64,000 nucleotides of DNA from Streptomyces flaveolus (GTDB lineage Bacteria > Actinomycetota > Actinomycetes > Streptomycetales > Streptomycetaceae): assembly GCF_014648815.1 (NCBI RefSeq), contig NZ_BMRV01000001.1, positions 558,001 through 622,000 on the forward strand, written 5' to 3'. Position numbers and translations under genes: made by a program. The notes under the pieces were generated by a model. It had not been told where the DNA came from and searched no databases. It saw only the letters and a program-made list of their open reading frames with translations. This document shows positions 38,341 to 47,700 of this stretch, one piece after another. The first letter of the stretch is position 1. Every line of letters starts with the position of its first letter.

Positions 38341-40146
38341 TCAGAACACCGGCGTACCGTTCCGCGTCAACGACCAGTCCACCGACGCGAAGTCCTTCGG
38401 GTCCAGCACGCCCTTCGCCGTCACCCACTCGGCGATCCGCGTACGGATCTCCGTCGACTCCGACCACAGCTCCTTCGCCGACGCCACGTGCGGGAACGCA
38501 CCCCCGCCATTGGCCCGGTAGTTGTTCACCGCCAGCACGAACTGCTGCGCGTCGTCCAGCGGAGCACCCCCGAAGGCCAGATTCCTGATCCGCGAACCGG
38601 CCGCCTGCGCGATGTCGATCTCGTACGTCAGCCCCGACACGTAGTCGTAGTTGTAGTCCGGGCGGCCGTTCGCATTCGTCAGCTTCTCCACGTCCACCGG
38701 CGCACCGGCCGCCGTCCGCACGTAGTACTCCGCCGAATACTCCAGGTACGCCCGCAGCTGCGCCCCCGTCATCAGCTTCGCCACCAGCGTGTTGTCGTAG
38801 ACGTACAGGCTCGACAGGTCCCGGATCGTCACCTCGCCGGCCGGGATCTCCGACGTCCGCGAGAACGGCGACGCCTGCGCCAGCACCGGCAACGACGCGT
38901 ACTCCGTACCCGCCAGCGCCGCCCTGACCACGTCCTCCTGCACCTTGCTGATCAGGTCGATGATCGGCGCGTCCTTGTACCGCGCCTCCACCGTCGTCAG
39001 CGTCTCGGTGGCCGTCCCGACGACCTGGTTGACGTACGCCACCACCTGCGCGTGCTCGTCCGCCAGCAGCTTGCCGATCCGCGGGTCGTCCTCCACCGTG
39101 CTGGAGTCGCGCAGCGACGCCCGCACCGACTCGACGTGCCACCGGCCGCGTTCGAAGACCAGGTCGAAGTCGAACAGGGTGAGCCGCTCGGCGTAGCACA
39201 GCGGCTCCGACAGCACGACCGTCTTCCCCGTCTCCTCGTTGACGACCTTCAGCTCCGGGATCTCCACGTGCGCGTGCCCGACGAGGATCGCGTCGATGCC
39301 CGGCACCTGGCGCGCCACATTGGCCGCGGCGTTCTCCACGTACGGCACCTGGTCACCGTAGGACGACGTGCCCGACGAACCCGAGTGCGCCGACACGACC
39401 ACCACGTCCGCACCCATCGAACGCAGCTTCGGCACCCACTTCGCCGCCTGCTCCTCGAGCCCCGGGAACGCCAGCTTCCCCTGCACGTACGCCTTGTCCC
39501 AGATCGCGATGCCCGGGTTGGTCAGCCCCAGCACCGCCACCTTCACCGGCGGCGCGCCCTTCACCCGGAACGTCTTCATGAAGTACGGCGGGAAAGCCGG
39601 CTTCAGCGTCTTCGCGTCCACCGCGTTCGCACCGAGCAGCGGGAAGTCGCACTGCTCCTCGAACTTCCGCAGCGTCTCGATGCCGTAGTTGAACTCGTGG
39701 TTGCCGAGCGCCACCGCGTCGTACCCGATCGCGTTCATCGCCTGCGCCATCGGGTGCACCGGGCCGCCCTCGGCGGTGATCGGGTCCACCTTCGCGTAGT
39801 AGTACGTCAGCGGCGTGCCCTGGATGGTGTCGCCCGCGTCCAGCAGCAGCGTGTTGTGCCGGCCCCGCTCCGCACGGATCTGGTTCACCAGCGTCGAGAT
39901 ACGGGCCAGGCCCTGGGCGTTGCCCGCCGCGTCCGTGTACTCCGCGTCCTTGAAGTAGTCCCAGTTGAAGACGTGCCCGTGCAGGTCGGTCGTGCCGAGG
40001 ACCGTCAGCGCGTACCGCTTCGGCTTCTTGCGGCCCTGCTGTGCGGGGGCCGCCTCGGCCGCCGGAGCCGCCACCGCGCCGGCCAGCGCCACCCCCGCCC
40101 CCGTCACGGCGGACCTGCTCAGGAACTTCCGGCGGTTCAACGGCAT
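38341..40146 (-). CDS. Tat-exported 5'-nucleotidase/metallophosphatase
   Basis: A 601-residue secreted enzyme. The N-terminus has the twin-arginine motif RRKFLS, a hydrophobic run and an AEAAPA cleavage region (~residue 30). The metallophosphatase domain follows with TVLGTTDLHGH, GDTIQGTP, ALGNHEFNYG, and LVGHAHVE, the two-metal ligands. The C-terminal 5'-nucleotidase domain starts near 390 and has NYRANGGGAFP. It releases phosphate from nucleotides, including possibly 2',3'-cyclic ones, outside the membrane. ATG has GAGGAGAG upstream. It is divergent from pyk. I found no convincing PHO box in the 216-bp gap. Confidence 0.92.
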   Translation of the reverse strand: MPLNRRKFLSRSAVTGAGVALAGAVAAPAAEAAPAQQGRKKPKRYALTVLGTTDLHGHVFNWDYFKDAEYTDAAGNAQGLARISTLVNQIRAERGRHNTLLLDAGDTIQGTPLTYYYAKVDPITAEGGPVHPMAQAMNAIGYDAVALGNHEFNYGIETLRKFEEQCDFPLLGANAVDAKTLKPAFPPYFMKTFRVKGAPPVKVAVLGLTNPGIAIWDKAYVQGKLAFPGLEEQAAKWVPKLRSMGADVVVVSAHSGSSGTSSYGDQVPYVENAAANVARQVPGIDAILVGHAHVEIPELKVVNEETGKTVVLSEPLCYAERLTLFDFDLVFERGRWHVESVRASLRDSSTVEDDPRIGKLLADEHAQVVAYVNQVVGTATETLTTVEARYKDAPIIDLISKVQEDVVRAALAGTEYASLPVLAQASPFSRTSEIPAGEVTIRDLSSLYVYDNTLVAKLMTGAQLRAYLEYSAEYYVRTAAGAPVDVEKLTNANGRPDYNYDYVSGLTYEIDIAQAAGSRIRNLAFGGAPLDDAQQFVLAVNNYRANGGGAFPHVASAKELWSESTEIRTRIAEWVTAKGVLDPKDFASVDWSLTRNGTPVF

Positions 40147-40362
40147 GGCTGACTCTCCTCGGTGACCCGTCACATCATCATCAACAACGCGCGTAGATTC
40201 CGTCCCGGGCAGGGCACCTGTCAAGAGTGAGAACCTGATTTCCCGCTCATCGGAGCGAACCGGCGCACAATTCAACAGTTGTCAATGACCCTTTACTCAG
40301 AGGTTGTTGAGTCGTCATGTGTGGCCAATTCGCTACCCGGCGGTAGGTCATAGGCTCGACCC

Positions 40363-41799
40363 ATGCGCCGAGCAAAGATCGTCTGCACACTTGGGCCCGC
40401 CACCGACTCGTACGACCAGATCAAGAGCCTGGTCGACGCCGGAATGGACATCGCCCGCTTCAATTTCAGTCACGGCACCCACGCCGAGCACGAGGAGCGC
40501 TACCACCGGGTGCGAAAGGCCTCCGACGAGACCGGCCACAGCGTCGGCACCCTCGCCGACCTTCAGGGCCCGAAGATCAGGCTCGGCCACTTCACCGAAG
40601 GCCCCGTACTCCTTGAACGCGGCGACACCTTCACCATCACCGTCGAGGAGGGCGTCGACGGCGACCGCGACATCTGCGGCACCACCTACGCCGGCCTCGC
40701 CACCGACGTCACCCCGGGCGAACGCATCCTCGTCGACGACGGCAGGGTCTGCCTCGAAGTCACCGGCGTCGACGGCCCCCGCGTCCACACCACGGTGATC
40801 GAGGGCGGCATGGTCTCCGACCACAAGGGCCTCAACCTCCCCGGCGTCGCCGTCTCCGTCCCCGCCCTCTCCAAGAAGGACGAGGACGACCTGCGCTGGG
40901 CGCTGCGCACCGGCTTCGACGTCATCGCCCTGTCCTTCGTGCGCAGCGGGCGGGACGTCCTCGACGTCCACCGCATCATGGACGAGGAGGGCCGCCGCCT
41001 CCCCGTCATCGCCAAGGTCGAGAAGCCCCAGGCCGTGGAGAACATCGAGGACATCGTCGCGGCCTTCGACGGCATCATGGTCGCCCGGGGCGACCTCGGC
41101 GTCGAGATGCCCCTCGAACAGGTCCCGATCGTCCAGAAGCGCGCGATCAAGCTGGCGAAGCGCAACGCCAAGCCGGTCATCGTCGCCACCCAGATGCTCG
41201 ACTCCATGATCGACAACGCCCGGCCGACCCGCGCCGAGGCCTCCGACGTGGCCAACGCGGTCATCGACGGCACGGACGCCGTGATGCTCTCCGGCGAGAC
41301 CAGCGTCGGCAAGCACGCGACCGACACGGTGCGCACGATGGCCCGCATCGTCGAGGCGGCCGAGGAGGACATCCTCGCCAAGGGGCTGCCCCCGCTGACC
41401 GACCGCAACAAGCCCCGCACCCAGGGCGGTGCCGTCGCCCGCGCGGCGGCGGAGATCGGCGACTTCCTCGGCGCGAAGTACCTGGTCGCCTTCACCCAGT
41501 CGGGCGACACCGCCCGCCGCCTCTCCCGCTACCGCTCACCCATCCCGCTCCTCGCCTTCACCCCGGAGCCGGCGACCCGCTCCCAGCTGAACCTCACCTG
41601 GGGCGTGGAGACCTTCCTGGGCCCGCACGTGGACTCCACGGACGCGATGGTCGGCCAGGTGGACGAACTCCTGACGGAGTACGGCCGCTGCCGGAAGGGC
41701 GACGTAGTGATCATCACGGCCGGCTCCCCACCGGGGGTGTCGGGCACGACGAACCTGGTCCGGGTACACCACATCGGCGAGGACGACGGTCCCCGGTAG
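40363..41799 (+). CDS. pyk: Pyruvate kinase
   Basis: A 478-residue glycolytic enzyme. Landmarks are KIVCTLGPATDS at the start, DIARFNFSHG, the VARGDLGVEMPLEQVP signature around the catalytic Lys (IAKVEKPQAV) and acid residues, and SGETSVGKHA. A two-domain (A/B) plus C-domain layout is normal; no extra C-terminal domain. Streptomyces have two pyk genes. A TAGGCT hexamer 6 bp before the ATG suggests leaderless transcription. The stop is only 4 bp from the stop of the convergent gene, with no terminator between. Confidence 0.97.
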   Translation: MRRAKIVCTLGPATDSYDQIKSLVDAGMDIARFNFSHGTHAEHEERYHRVRKASDETGHSVGTLADLQGPKIRLGHFTEGPVLLERGDTFTITVEEGVDGDRDICGTTYAGLATDVTPGERILVDDGRVCLEVTGVDGPRVHTTVIEGGMVSDHKGLNLPGVAVSVPALSKKDEDDLRWALRTGFDVIALSFVRSGRDVLDVHRIMDEEGRRLPVIAKVEKPQAVENIEDIVAAFDGIMVARGDLGVEMPLEQVPIVQKRAIKLAKRNAKPVIVATQMLDSMIDNARPTRAEASDVANAVIDGTDAVMLSGETSVGKHATDTVRTMARIVEAAEEDILAKGLPPLTDRNKPRTQGGAVARAAAEIGDFLGAKYLVAFTQSGDTARRLSRYRSPIPLLAFTPEPATRSQLNLTWGVETFLGPHVDSTDAMVGQVDELLTEYGRCRKGDVVIITAGSPPGVSGTTNLVRVHHIGEDDGPR

Positions 41800-41803
41800 G
41801 CGG

Positions 41804-42583
41804 TCAGTACTTGGGCCCGACATGGATGTCCATGAGAGCGACGGAGGCTTTGCGGGCGACGGAGATGTTGTAGGGCCTGCCGTGGCGTGTGCAGTGGGTC
41901 CACTCGACGCCGAGCTTGTCGAAGGTCTCCGTGCAGAGGCGGCGGATGTCGGCGGACACGTTGGTGAAGAAGTACCGCGGATACTCGTAGCGCTTCCTCT
42001 CACCACCGACGAGACGAGTCGTCCAATTGGTGACACGGCAGCCATCGGAGTGGATCAGGCCGCGGACGAAATCCCAGGGATGCGCGTCGACGATCGCCTG
42101 CTGCCACGACGCGAGGACGATCCGCCGCTCGTGCTTCTTGCCGGGTCCGTGCTGGGGGAACATGCAGACCCAGTGCAGCGTGTAGGACGTGACCTCGACG
42201 CAGCCGGTCCTGTGCCGCGAAGCCACACTCGCCAACGGCATCACCCGCCGCAGCGCCTCTTCGGCGGCGCCGATCAGGCCGGTCTGGTCGGCGTTGCAGA
42301 AGATCGACAAGTGGTGCTGCTTGGGCTTCGAGACGATGTGGCCGTCACCGAGGTACAGACCGAGCAGATAGGCGTAGGCGACCTCGTCGAACGCGCGGCC
42401 CGTGCACATGGGGCAATCGGTGGGCTGCCGATAAACCTCGCCGCGTGTTCTGCGATCCTCGCTGCGCCACCAGCCGACTGTCCCCCTCGGGATACCGAGC
42501 TGCTCCGCGACGAGACGGTTCGCAGCGCCCTCACGCATGAGTGCGACAGCCTGTGCGCGGATCGAAGAGTTGTGCTGCTCCAT
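41804..42583 (-). CDS. LAGLIDADG-domain protein with N-terminal helix-turn-helix
   Basis: A 259-residue freestanding protein. Residues ~1-45 form a helix-turn-helix of resolvase/transposase type (AVALMREGAANRLVAEQLG then GTVGWW). A CPMC pair is at ~57-60. Two LAGLIDADG-like helices are visible: AYLLGLYLGDGHI (~70-82) and FVRGLIHSDGCRV (~170-182), each with the terminal Gly-Asp/Ser-Asp acid. This is the layout of a monomeric homing-endonuclease fold. The codon usage is less GC-extreme than its neighbours. It lies 82 bp from tRNA-Leu and is convergent with pyk. It may be a domesticated endonuclease acting as a regulator; this is inference. Confidence 0.75.
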   Translation of the reverse strand: MEQHNSSIRAQAVALMREGAANRLVAEQLGIPRGTVGWWRSEDRRTRGEVYRQPTDCPMCTGRAFDEVAYAYLLGLYLGDGHIVSKPKQHHLSIFCNADQTGLIGAAEEALRRVMPLASVASRHRTGCVEVTSYTLHWVCMFPQHGPGKKHERRIVLASWQQAIVDAHPWDFVRGLIHSDGCRVTNWTTRLVGGERKRYEYPRYFFTNVSADIRRLCTETFDKLGVEWTHCTRHGRPYNISVARKASVALMDIHVGPKY

Positions 42584-42665
42584 GGAGTCACTCTGCGCTG
42601 CTGATCGTGACCCTCGGCATCGAAAAGCGGAGGTTCACGAGAACGTGAGCCTCCGCTCGGAAATG

Positions 42666-42750
42666 TGCCCGGTGTGGGATTCGAACCCACATGCCCAAAG
42701 GGCACGGCATTTTGAGTGCCGCGAGTCTGACCAGTTCCTCCAACCGGGCA
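42666..42750 (-). tRNA. tRNA-Leu (anticodon CAA)
   Basis: On the minus strand the 85-nt sequence folds as a class II tRNA: acceptor TGCCCGG/CCGGGCA, D-arm with TGGTCAGA, anticodon stem CGGCA/TGCCG around loop CTCAAAA (anticodon CAA, reads UUG), long variable arm TGCCCTTTGGGCA and T-arm with GGTTCGAATCC. CCA is not encoded. Confidence 0.95.
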
Positions 42751-42851
42751 AGATTGGTGACCGCTCGGAAGTGTACCGGTTCACTTCGATCCGTCGCAGC
42801 TAGGTAGGCTCTTGTCAGCAGTACCGCCTGCCCCGAACAAGGAGCGCCCAC

Positions 42852-43508
42852 GTGACCGCCCCCGAGTCGCCCCAGCCCGCTGACGTGCCCGAAGACGACA
42901 AGTCGCACGTGCCCCCGCTGACGACCCGTGTCGTCATCGCCGAGGACGAGGCGCTCATCCGGCTGGATCTCAAAGAGATGCTGGAGGAGGAGGGGTACTC
43001 CGTCGTCGGTGAGGCCGGTGACGGGGAGCAGGCCGTGGAGCTGGCCCGCGAGCACAAGCCCGATCTCGTGATCCTCGACGTGAAGATGCCCAAGCTGGAC
43101 GGCATCTCCGCGGCCGAGAAGATCGCCGAGGAGAGCATCGCGCCGGTGCTGATGCTGACCGCGTTCTCGCAGCGCGACCTCGTGGAGCGGGCGCGGGACG
43201 CCGGGGCGATGGCGTACCTGGTGAAGCCGTTCAGCAAGAGCGACGTCGTCCCGGCGATCGAGATGGCCGTCTCGCGGTTCACGGAGCTGAAGGCGCTGGA
43301 GCAGGAGGTCGCGGACCTCTCGCAGCGGCTGGAGACGCGGAAGCTGGTGGACAGGGCGAAGTCGGTGCTGCAGACGCAGTACGGGCTGACCGAGCCGGCC
43401 GCGTTCCGGTGGATCCAGAAGACGTCGATGGACCGGCGGATGTCGATGCAGCAGGTGGCCGAGGCGGTCATCCAGGACGCCGAGGAGAAGAAGGCGTCCA
43501 AGGGCTGA
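42852..43508 (+). CDS. pdtaR: ANTAR-domain response regulator PdtaR
   Basis: A 218-residue response regulator. The receiver domain (~25-140) has the acidic pair in VVIAEDEALIRLD, the phospho-acceptor Asp76 in LVILDVKMPKLDG, the Thr in LMLTAFS and Lys in YLVKPF. The C-terminal ANTAR domain (VDRAKSVLQTQYGLTEPAAF ... MSMQQVAEAV) binds paired hexaloop RNA hairpins to allow transcription past terminators. Its kinase partner PdtaS is not adjacent, as in other actinobacteria. GTG has AAGGAG upstream; a TAGGCT (42805-42810) may be its -10. Followed by a hairpin. Confidence 0.93.
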   Translation: MTAPESPQPADVPEDDKSHVPPLTTRVVIAEDEALIRLDLKEMLEEEGYSVVGEAGDGEQAVELAREHKPDLVILDVKMPKLDGISAAEKIAEESIAPVLMLTAFSQRDLVERARDAGAMAYLVKPFSKSDVVPAIEMAVSRFTELKALEQEVADLSQRLETRKLVDRAKSVLQTQYGLTEPAAFRWIQKTSMDRRMSMQQVAEAVIQDAEEKKASKG

Positions 43509-43520
43509 CGCCCGGTACCC

Positions 43521-43565
43521 GACGAGGCCCGTGTTCCCTGTGCCGCAGGGGGCGCGGGCCTCGTC
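43521..43565. terminator. Terminator after pdtaR
   Basis: Arms 43521-43531 and 43555-43565 are complementary over 11 bp with a 23-nt loop that can form a small inner stem. It starts 13 bp after the stop. Confidence 0.65.
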
Positions 43566-43659
43566 GTGCGGTTTCACACCGTCCCTGCACAGAACCGTCC
43601 GCCTCTCCCGTCGCGTCCTGTTCTAGGGTGCCGCCAGGCACCGGAACGGGGGAGGAGCT

Positions 43660-44067
43660 GTGGAGCAGGCAGGGACGGCGCTCGCCGGGCGTATCGCCGA
43701 GCGGCGGGCCGGGTTCGGGGACCCGCGGGCGTTGGTGGGCGAGATGCGGAGATCGACGCTGCTGGTTCCGCTGGCCGACGGCGGTCTGTGGAGTGCGCGT
43801 TCGGGCGGGGTGCGGTGGGTCTGCGCCTTCACCGACGAGGCCGCGCTGGCGCGCTTCGCCCTGCTGCACGCGCCGGGCGGGCAGTCCATGGACTATGCCG
43901 CCCTGCTCGGTGCCCGCATCGTCGACGAGATCGTGCCGTCGTTGGGTGAGCCGGCGGGGCTCGCGGTGGACATCGCGACGGAGGACGGGTCGATGTTCTT
44001 CCCGCCGGTCGTCGGCATCGTGCCGGACCGGGCTGCCGTCGACGCGGGCGAGGAGGCGCGGGCGTGA
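43660..44067 (+). CDS. SseB-like protein at the head of the toxin locus
   Basis: A 135-residue protein with an SseB-type fold pattern: STLLVPLADGGLW strand, WVCAFTDEAALARFA (the F-T-D/S motif), and LAVDIATEDGSMFFPP near the C-terminus. SseB-like genes often precede WXG/RHS toxin genes in Streptomyces. GTG with GGAGGAG upstream. Stop overlaps the next gene by 4 bp. Function unknown; a chaperone or accessory role for the secreted toxin is likely from context. Confidence 0.75.
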   Translation: MEQAGTALAGRIAERRAGFGDPRALVGEMRRSTLLVPLADGGLWSARSGGVRWVCAFTDEAALARFALLHAPGGQSMDYAALLGARIVDEIVPSLGEPAGLAVDIATEDGSMFFPPVVGIVPDRAAVDAGEEARA

Positions 44068-44729
44068 GCGGGGACGGGCCGAACCTGCAGTTCGACAAGG
44101 CCGCGGTCGCGAAGTTCACCAAAGGGCTGGGCGGCACGATCGACCAGCTCGGTGAGATCGGTGACTCCACGGGCTCGGTGATGGGCAAAGGCTTCTCCGG
44201 GCTGGCGATGACCGGTATGGAGGCCGGGCACCACGGTCTGTCGACGGACTTCGAGGACTTCTGCGAGCGTTGGGAGTGGGGCGTGCGTGCCCTGGTCCAC
44301 GACGCGAGCGAGATCGCCAACCGCCTGGGTCTGGCCGCGGGCACGCAGTGGGAGCACGACCAGTACGTCGAGGGTGCGCTGAAGGTCGGTGTGAACTCGG
44401 TGATGGGCGGCAATCCGCACGCGTCGGAGGAGGAGATCACCCAGCAGGGCTGGGGCGACGTGTTCACGCCGGACTATCTGGATCCGGACTGGAGTGCGCA
44501 GTCGTTCGAGCAGGCGGGGCAGGACATCTCGCAGACGTGGAAGGACACGGGCCGCACCGTGCTGACCGAGGGGGAGGGCGGGCGCCGGGCGGACCTGCTC
44601 AACCAGGCGCTCGGGATCTCCGACGACCAGTTCGACCAGGCGCTGGACGACACGTTCGGTCCGTCGCCGCAGGAGCGCGCACAACAGGCGCAGCAGCAGG
44701 CACAGCAGGGTGAGTCCGGGGGGAACTGA
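44064..44729 (+). CDS. WXG100-type small partner of the RHS toxin
   Basis: A 221-residue helical acidic protein with a Gln-rich C-terminus (QAQQQAQQ). The N-terminal ~100 residues match the helix-turn-helix size of ESX/WXG partners, with a W-E-W segment near residue 70 (ERWEWGVRALVHD) in place of a simple W-x-G. It lies between the SseB-like gene and the RHS gene with 2 bp spacing to the latter, so it is likely co-secreted or a targeting factor for the type VII-like system. Confidence is moderate because the WXG motif is not standard. Confidence 0.6.
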   Translation: MSGDGPNLQFDKAAVAKFTKGLGGTIDQLGEIGDSTGSVMGKGFSGLAMTGMEAGHHGLSTDFEDFCERWEWGVRALVHDASEIANRLGLAAGTQWEHDQYVEGALKVGVNSVMGGNPHASEEEITQQGWGDVFTPDYLDPDWSAQSFEQAGQDISQTWKDTGRTVLTEGEGGRRADLLNQALGISDDQFDQALDDTFGPSPQERAQQAQQQAQQGESGGN

Positions 44730-44731
44730 GC

Positions 44732-47700
44732 GTGGGTATCGGCGGTTTCATCAGCGACATCACTCCGGACTCGGTGGAGAACGCGGTCGAGGACGGTGTC
44801 GAGTGGGTCGGCAACCGGGTCGAGGACGCCGGCAAATGGACGGCGGACCGGCTGGACGACGTCGGCTGGGAGTCCGGTGCGGACTGGGTGCGGGAGCAGT
44901 CCCGTTCGGTGGCGAACCGGATGGGTGCCGAGGTCGACGAGATGGATCTCGGGCAGACCGAGGACAAGACGAAGCTGGTGTACGGCAGTGCGTCGAAGAT
45001 CCGGTCGACGGCTGAGCGGTTGCGGGCGTTCCAGTCGTCGTTCGACGGTGTGGGCGACGGTCTCAAGGGTCTGGACTCGTCCGAGCTGAAGGGCGAGGCG
45101 GCGGAGACGCTGCGGACGGTGGTCGGGTCCCAGCCGCCGAAGTGGTTCACCGGGGCGGATGCCTGTGGGGAGGCGGCTGCCGCGCTGGAGGCGTTCGCCA
45201 CCACGGTGACGTGGGCGCAGGGGCAGGCGCAGACGGCGATCGACAAGTGGAAGGAGGGCGTCAAGGCGTCGGAGGAGGCGGCGGACGCCCACCGCAAGAA
45301 GGTCGACGACTACAACAAGGCCGTCGACCGCTACAACGCGCAGGCTCCGGACAAGCGGGACCCGTCCACGCTGCCGCCGTGTCCGGCGCCGACGTTCGAC
45401 GACCCGGGCAAGAAGCTGATGAAGGAGGCGCAGGATCTGCTGGCGGAGGCGCGCAAGCAGCGCAACACCGCTGCGGAGACCGCGCGCAGCGCTGTCCGTG
45501 CGGCTCGCGACAAGGCGCCGAAGAAGCCCTCGTACGCGGATCAGCTCGGTGATGGTCTGCAGGAGGTGCGGATCATCGGTGACCACGTCGGCGGCGGCAT
45601 CATCAAGGGCACCGCGGGGATCGTTAACTTCGTCCGCGGTGTCAATCCGCTGGATCCGTACAACCTGACGCATCCGGCGGAGTATGCGACGTCGCTGAAC
45701 AGTCTGGCGGCGGGGCTGGTGGTGGCGGCCAACGATCCGGTCGGCACGGGCAAGCAGATGGTCAGCGACTTCATGAAGGACCCGGCGGAGGGGTTCGGGC
45801 GGCTGATCCCGGACCTCGCGCTGACGGCGGCGACCGGGGGCGGCGGTGCCGCGGTCAAGGGGGTGCGGATCGCGGAGGAGGCGGCCGACGCGGCGCGCTT
45901 GCGGCGGTTGGTGGACGACGCGCCGGACGGCACGCACAACCGTCCGGACGGTGAGCGCGTCACGGACGGCACGGACCCGGTGGACCTCGCCTCGGGGCGG
46001 ATGTTCCTGCCCCAGACGGATGTCGTGATCCCGGGCATCCTGCCGTTGACGTTCACCCGGCGTACGGAGTCGGGTCTCACCTCGGGCAGGTTTCTGGGCC
46101 CGTCGTGGTCCTCCACGGTCGACGAGCGCCTCGTCGTCGACCCGGTGGGGGTCCTTCACGTCACGGCCGACGGTCTGCTGGTCACGTATCCGCATCCGGT
46201 GCCCGGGGCCCCGACGCGCCCGGAGTCGGGTACGGCACGGACGTTGCTGTCGCGTGACGCCGACGGCGACTACACGGTCACCGAGCCGGACAGCGGCTTG
46301 GTGCGGCGCTTCGCCGCCCCGGTGGGCACGGAACCGGGCGGTGACGGCACCTGCTGGCTGTCCCGCATCACCGAACGCAACGGCCACGCCGTCGACGTCG
46401 ACCGGTCCGAGGACGGCCTGCCGCTGGCGCTGGTCCACTCGGCGGGGCACGAGGTGCGGGTGACGTGCGCGGACGGCCGGATCACGGGGCTGTCCCTCGT
46501 GGGGGAGGACGGCACCGGCCTGCCCCTGATGTCGTACGGCTACGAGGAGGGCAATCTCACCGCCGTCACCAAGCCGTCCGGTGCCACGACCACGTTCGTC
46601 TACGACGAGCGCCGCCGCGTGACCGCCTGGATCGATTCCAACGGAAGCCGCTACGACTACGCGTACGACGACCGTGACCGCGTCGTCGCCGAGGGGGGCG
46701 AGGCCGGCCACGTTCAGATCGCCCTGACGTACACGGAACCGGACCCGGAGACCGGACACCGCACGACGACGCTGACCACGGCGGACGGCGCGGTGACGCG
46801 GCATCGTGTGGACGGCCGCTGCCGGGTGATCGCCACCACCGATCCGCTGGGGAACACCACCCGATACGCCTACGACGCCCGCGGCATCCTGGTGTCCCGC
46901 ACGGACCCGCTGGGCCGGACGACTGCCTTCACGCACGACGAGGGCGGCCGGCTGGTCACCGTGACCCATCCCGACGGCAGTGAACTGCGGGCCGTGCGGG
47001 GGGCGTTGGGGCTGCCGACGGAGCTGTGCGGGCCGGACGGGGCTCGTTGGCTGCAGGAGTTCGACGAGCGGGGCAACCGGACGGCTGTCACCGACCCGGC
47101 CGGGAAGGTGACGCGCCTCGCCTACGACGGGGCCGGCCGCCTGGTCTCGGTCACCGATCCGCTGGGTGCCACCACGACCGTGCGGTGCGACGCCGCCGGG
47201 CGTCCCGTGGAGGTGACCGATCCGGCCGGTGGCGTCACGCGGATCGACCGGGACGCGTTCGGCCGTGAGGTGCGTGTCACGGATCCGGTCGGTGGTGTCA
47301 CCCGCCTCTCCTGGACTCCTGACGGTCTGCTCGCCGGCCGGACGGGACCGGACGGTTCCAGCGAGTCGTGGACGTACGACGGCGAGGGCAACTGCCTGAC
47401 CCGGACCGATCCGGCGGGCGGTGTCTCCCGGTTCGAGTACACCCACTTCGATCTCCTCGCGGCGCGTACCGGGCCGGACGGCGCGCGCTACGAGTTCGAG
47501 CACGATGCCGGGCTCCGGCTGACCCGGGTGTCGGCGCCGCAGGCGCTGACCTGGAGTTACGAGTACGACGCCGCCGGGCGGCTGGTGTCCGAGACGGACT
47601 TCGACGGCCGTACGGTCACCTATCGTCTGGATGCCGCGGGGCAGCTCGTCACCCGCTGCGACCACGTCGGCGGCACGATCGGCTACGAGTACGACGAGCT

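Noticed and set aside
40147..40362. PHO box between the 5'-nucleotidase and pyk genes
   Set aside because: GGTTCGCTCC and GGTTCTCACTC occur, but not as 11-bp direct repeats in phase.
41800..42800. Integrated element at tRNA-Leu
   Set aside because: No integrase, direct repeat of the tRNA 3' end, or excision genes were found; only the LAGLIDADG gene is unusual.
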